From Cornus controversa (lineage: Eukaryota > Streptophyta > Magnoliopsida > Cornales > Cornaceae): a stretch of 64,000 nt of DNA. The stretch covers positions 5,828,001-5,892,000 of the forward strand of contig CM048847.1 in the NCBI GenBank assembly GCA_026545225.1, written 5' to 3'. The notes below the pieces were generated by a model. That model worked only from the letters and a program-made list of their open reading frames with translations. It was not told the origin of the DNA and searched no databases. A program made the position numbers and the translations under genes. Below are positions 60,416 through 64,000 of this stretch, piece by piece. Position 1 is the stretch's first letter, and each line of letters opens with the position of its first letter.

Positions 60416-62219
60416 ACGATATTACAAAAATGAAATTAACTATATTATACAAAAGTTGAATCATGCTCAGTCATCACTAGATAAAGGGCGATCATCCGTT
60501 CATTTCACATTTGGCAAATGCAACAAGTATTACAGAACTATGTGGTCATTAGCAAAAATGGACTTTCACAAGCTACAAATAAACGACGGTCCCCACATAA
60601 TGGCCAGTCCGAACAAACATATCAATTCCAACCCCAAAATCCTCTTTCAAAAGTGAACATGCATTCTAACGCGCGGCTTTTGTCATATTTGGAGAAGAAA
60701 ATGAACAAATCTATTTTTAAGAGAAAAACTCATTGAAAACGCTCAACACCGTTGTTCATTATCACAAAACATTCATGATTGCTCATGTGCGGATGACCGT
60801 GCAATGCTTCGCTCTTTTTGCTTTCTTGTAAGACCATGTAGCGGCATTGGGCCAATGACTCCCAAACCAATTGGTTTTAGGGCATTAGGTGAAGAAACAC
60901 CCCTCGGACTTAATAACCGAGCTTACAAGGCGATGAGCTTAAGCAAGCCACCCGCTTATTATTGCTCAACCTTGCACACTTATACGCGAATACTCCCTGC
61001 TTTGAGGCATAGAAATCCGGTTTATTTAGTGAGAAGGCTTATTGCAAAAATTTTTCTTTTTCTCTCTTTTTCTCTTTTTTTTTTTTACAACAACCGGAGG
61101 AACTTATTCTTTAAGTTGTTCAGATAAAAATAGAAATTTACAAAATTCTCCCTCATACTTATACCCCACAGTTTAAAATGCATGTGTGCGAATTTGTGCG
61201 GTTAAGGACAAATTTAGGGCAAGAACCATACGTGTTCAAATTTAGACAAAAATGTAGACCGTTCTAGCCTACTATATAGCTTGCAAAAGTGCGGGTATTT
61301 ACAATGTTAAAGTTCTTAACTACCTGCTGCATTTACCTCGGACATTTATTCGAATGATTTGCCTTTAAAAAGTAAGACATCATGGCAAGCATGCAAAAAT
61401 ATCAAGAAAAGAAAAAAAAAATTGCTCTGCAATGACAATCAATATAACGACTGAACATTGCATGCATATGCAAGTGGTATAGCATACCGCACCCCCAAAC
61501 TTATATGCAACATTGTCGTCAATGTTTGGACAAGAAGAACAAGGAAAGAAGTTATCGGGATTGCAGAATGCGACAAAAATGGTATTCCACAGTAGCGGTC
61601 ATCCTGCAGATAAGAAAAACCTGCACAGAACACTAACTGGATACCACGAGCATTAAAAGGAACAAAAAGTATATGAAAGGAGCATAATAAAATAAGTATG
61701 CACAAAGAGACACTGCCAAGATCACTGCATGTCTAAGGGTCTGAACTGGTGTTTCCCAATTATCTAAGAGGTCTATGCGATAAGATATTGACTATCCAGG
61801 CACGCTAATGTATAGCATGCAAAGGGGCTGCCTTTCTTTATTACCGCCATACTGCGTTGAAGCAATCTCAACAGTATTGGAAATTTAAACCAGGCGGTAA
61901 TAAACGGAAATCATCAACTGAATCGCATATAACAATTAGGCAAGTGGTACTACATACATAGTCAAAGTATAGAGAACAGATATATTGACAGAAAGCACAA
62001 ATAAAGACAGTAAAGATAAGACATGGTATATAAGACATGGTATAAAAGAAAAGATAACTGTATTCCATAAATAAATAAAATGAGTTCAGTACAAATCGTA
62101 CATGCATCTGGAATACTAAAAAAAAAACTAAAAATGAAAGAAAACATGGCCAACATGGCCTATCAAACATAAAGAAAGAAAAGTATAGAAAGTAAAGCAT
62201 AAAGGATAAATAAAAGCAG
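60416..62219 (-). other. 3' non-coding region of J
   Basis: Non-coding. It holds ATTTGGCAAATGCAACAAG (60509-60527), GACTCCCAAACCA..TTTAGGGCA (60858-60889), and a perfect hairpin AACATTG/CAATGTT (61509-61526) next to a minus-strand AAGTTTGGGGGT (61501-61490). The ORFs at 61439-61705 and 61868-62308 are leucine/phenylalanine-rich and overlap no known motif. Confidence 0.75.
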
Positions 62220-63436
62220 CTACTCGAGGGCGGGTGGTGGTGGTGGTGGCTCAGTGGGAGTAGAAGTGGAGGTGGAAGCTCGTCCTGCAAATAGGAACTG
62301 CAGGTCATGCTGGAAGGCTCGGAACTCGTCTAGAATCGCCCTCTGACCCTGTGCCAGAGAAGAAATGTCCGAACGAATACCCTCCAGCTGACTCTGCGTC
62401 ACCTGGACGTCAAAACCCTGCTGGAGCCGCTCAACATCAGCTGCCAGGCAAGAATAACCCATCGCCAGGATGTCGTGCCGCTCTGCAGCAATATCCATCT
62501 CCTCATCCTCCATCTCCTCGTCCTCAGACCCATCCCCTGCAGGCTCTCCCTCCTCCATCTCCACCGGGGCATCCATTTCTACATCGTCTGGAGGATCGCC
62601 CTGGTGGTCCTGTCGCTCTAAGTGTCGCCTCACCCGCTCCTACTGAGAAGATCTGAAGCGGGTGGGCGGTGCCAACTGGATGTCAGTATCACTGACCGGT
62701 ATACTGGCACGGCTAAGAAAAGCTGCCACCAGGAAAGGAAAGGGAAGCCGCCAGCTCACTGATCGCCTCATCCTCTTGTTGACGAGGCCGTCCCAGACTT
62801 TGAACATCTGCCCCCAGACCAGTGATGGGACAGAAAACCACGTGCCCGTGTGGAAAGAATAAAGGCAACGGAGGAGGTCGCCCCTACGCTCTGCCACGTG
62901 CTGCAGGGGACACGCGTTCTTGATGAGAACGGTGTCCAGGAACCACAGTCTGCTAGGGCACATCGATTTGGACGTGCAGTTGTGACTGGGCGTGGTAAAT
63001 GCCCCGCCACACATGTCCATCATGATGGAGAACAGTGTCGTGTTTGCTGGAAGTGCGGCCCTGTAAAGTGGTCGAACGTCCTGGTCAACCATATCTGGCG
63101 GCTGCTGGTGAGGAATGCCGAGCATCTGCGCAATTCGGCTCAGCGTAATCGTGATCATCGTGGTGCCCACGACCGTCTCTAATGTGTCCGGCGCTATGCA
63201 GGAGTAGGTCATGCGCTCGTAGAAGACCTGCACTAAGCGATCGTGTGCCACATCGGTGGGAGGCACACATAGTCGGTTGAGGCGACGCCTCCTGAGCTCG
63301 GTGATAGTCCACGCGTTGTCGGGATGCATCTCAAACTCTGTCAAGTCAAAAATCTACTCCGGGTGAAACTTCTGAGACCGGAAGGCTCGCCCGGGCACGT
63401 CTCTAACTGTACCGGGTGCATTCTTCACCCTCGCCA
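62220..63436 (-). pseudogene. Plant-transposon-like ORF (MARVK type) of J (fossil)
   Basis: Minus strand from ATG at 63436 (MARVKNAPGTVRDVPGR). The central domain contains RLVQVFYERMTYS, LWFLDTVLIKNACPLQH, ERRGDLLRCLYSFHTGTWF and a basic segment KRMRRSVSWRLPFPF. The C-terminal part is acidic (EMEEGEPAGDGSEDEEMEDEEMD, interrupted reading here as two stretches), then a probable coiled coil and a proline-rich end. It is homologous to the ORF of P in layout and in the LWF-D-VL-KN-CP core. Function unknown; broken by about two breaks. Confidence 0.72.
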
Positions 63437-64000
63437 TGATCTCGGAGCAGTTTGTACTTTATTCCAAAAATTACGTAAATACAAGATAAAATGAGAGAAA
63501 TTCTAAACTAAGAATAAACTAAAAGAAGAAAAATGAAAATGAGGTCCTAGTCCATGATGCTGACAAGAATTCAAAAAGTCACTCTCAAAGAGACAGCACG
63601 AGCGGATGCAACCGAAACGAAGGGTCGTGGTTGCAAACCATGCAGAAAGCATTTGAAACAGAGAGAATGCAGTATCTTATCCCTACATGAATTCCTACCC
63701 CCCGAAACCCGCAAAATCCCATTACAAATATCGCAAATGCACCCATCCAACACAACATCAACTGTATATGTTTATTACACCGTAGAACTATCAAAAATAG
63801 CGAGAAAGTATGCAAAATATAGCCATGCATCATTTACCTCAAGGTGAAGAAGATGAACAGCACACGAAGGTGAAAACCCAACTCGCAGCCCGAAGAGAAG
63901 ATCGTGCGAGTGCTAGCGGCGGTCTCGGACTATGTCGAACGGTGGTGGATGATCGGGAATGGAAGAACACGGGTGTGATAGTGCTTGGGGAATCTCTGGA
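63437..64000 (-). other. Upstream internal region of J
   Basis: Non-coding sequence ahead of the J ORF to the window edge. No primer site is visible before the edge. Short ORFs at 63554-63847 show no motif. Confidence 0.6.

Larger units (their letters stand above)
58983..64000 (-). mobile_element. Element J: Athila/Tat-like non-autonomous element, 3' part
   Basis: Minus strand: internal region with a plant-transposon-like ORF (63436-62220), non-coding 3' region, polypurine tract and 3' LTR (60378-58983). The 5' LTR lies off the window. It interrupts RT of P. No RT, integrase or protease is visible in the 3.6 kb of internal sequence seen. Confidence 0.8.

Overview
The window is plant nuclear DNA made almost entirely of nested LTR retrotransposons. 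I see no host protein gene, tRNA, rRNA or CRISPR array. The plant call rests on Ty3/Gypsy chromodomain (Tekay/Del-like) and Athila/Tat-like Pol sequences, initiator-Met and Asp tRNA primer sites, very long LTRs (3 to 4.2 kb) and a retroelement-borne gag-like domain known only from plants. The species cannot be told from the sequence.

Layout by insertion order. Left block: F, a minus-strand Gypsy element (14093-43184), carries gag-protease and a 5' LTR. Into F went: K, a plus-strand LTR (12887-14092), itself split by B (minus, non-coding, 5250-12886), itself split by A (plus, Tekay-like, 1-5249); G, a solo LTR (14115-15620, TSD ACACT); and D (minus, non-coding, 17348-40015). D was then hit by C (21670-29971, TSD ACAAC) and by solo LTR L1 (30906-35000, TSD AATCA). 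F itself sits in the integrase of H (43185-43877). Middle block: truncated LTRs M (43878-45820), N (45821-46872) and O (46873-47887), then a short unexplained stretch. Right block: P, a minus-strand Athila/Tat-like element (48174-58982) with RT-RNase H, a plant-transposon-like ORF and a 3' LTR, split by solo LTR L2 (53724-57918, TSD AATAC) and by J (58983 to past the window end).

How the parts relate: B, D, K, N, L1 and L2 are one non-coding, long-LTR family that shares its primer site and end structure with the coding Tekay-like elements (A, F, H), the natural suppliers of enzymes. C, P and J share a second, Athila/Tat-like 3' non-coding programme (hairpins next to polypurine runs) although their ORFs differ.

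Most unusual: C is bounded by one 5-bp duplication but ends in LTRs of opposite orientation; a primer-site/LTR-end unit of about 105 bp is repeated in tandem; the same TCGA-centred palindromes occur in unrelated elements; and conserved hairpins precede the polypurine tracts of three different families.
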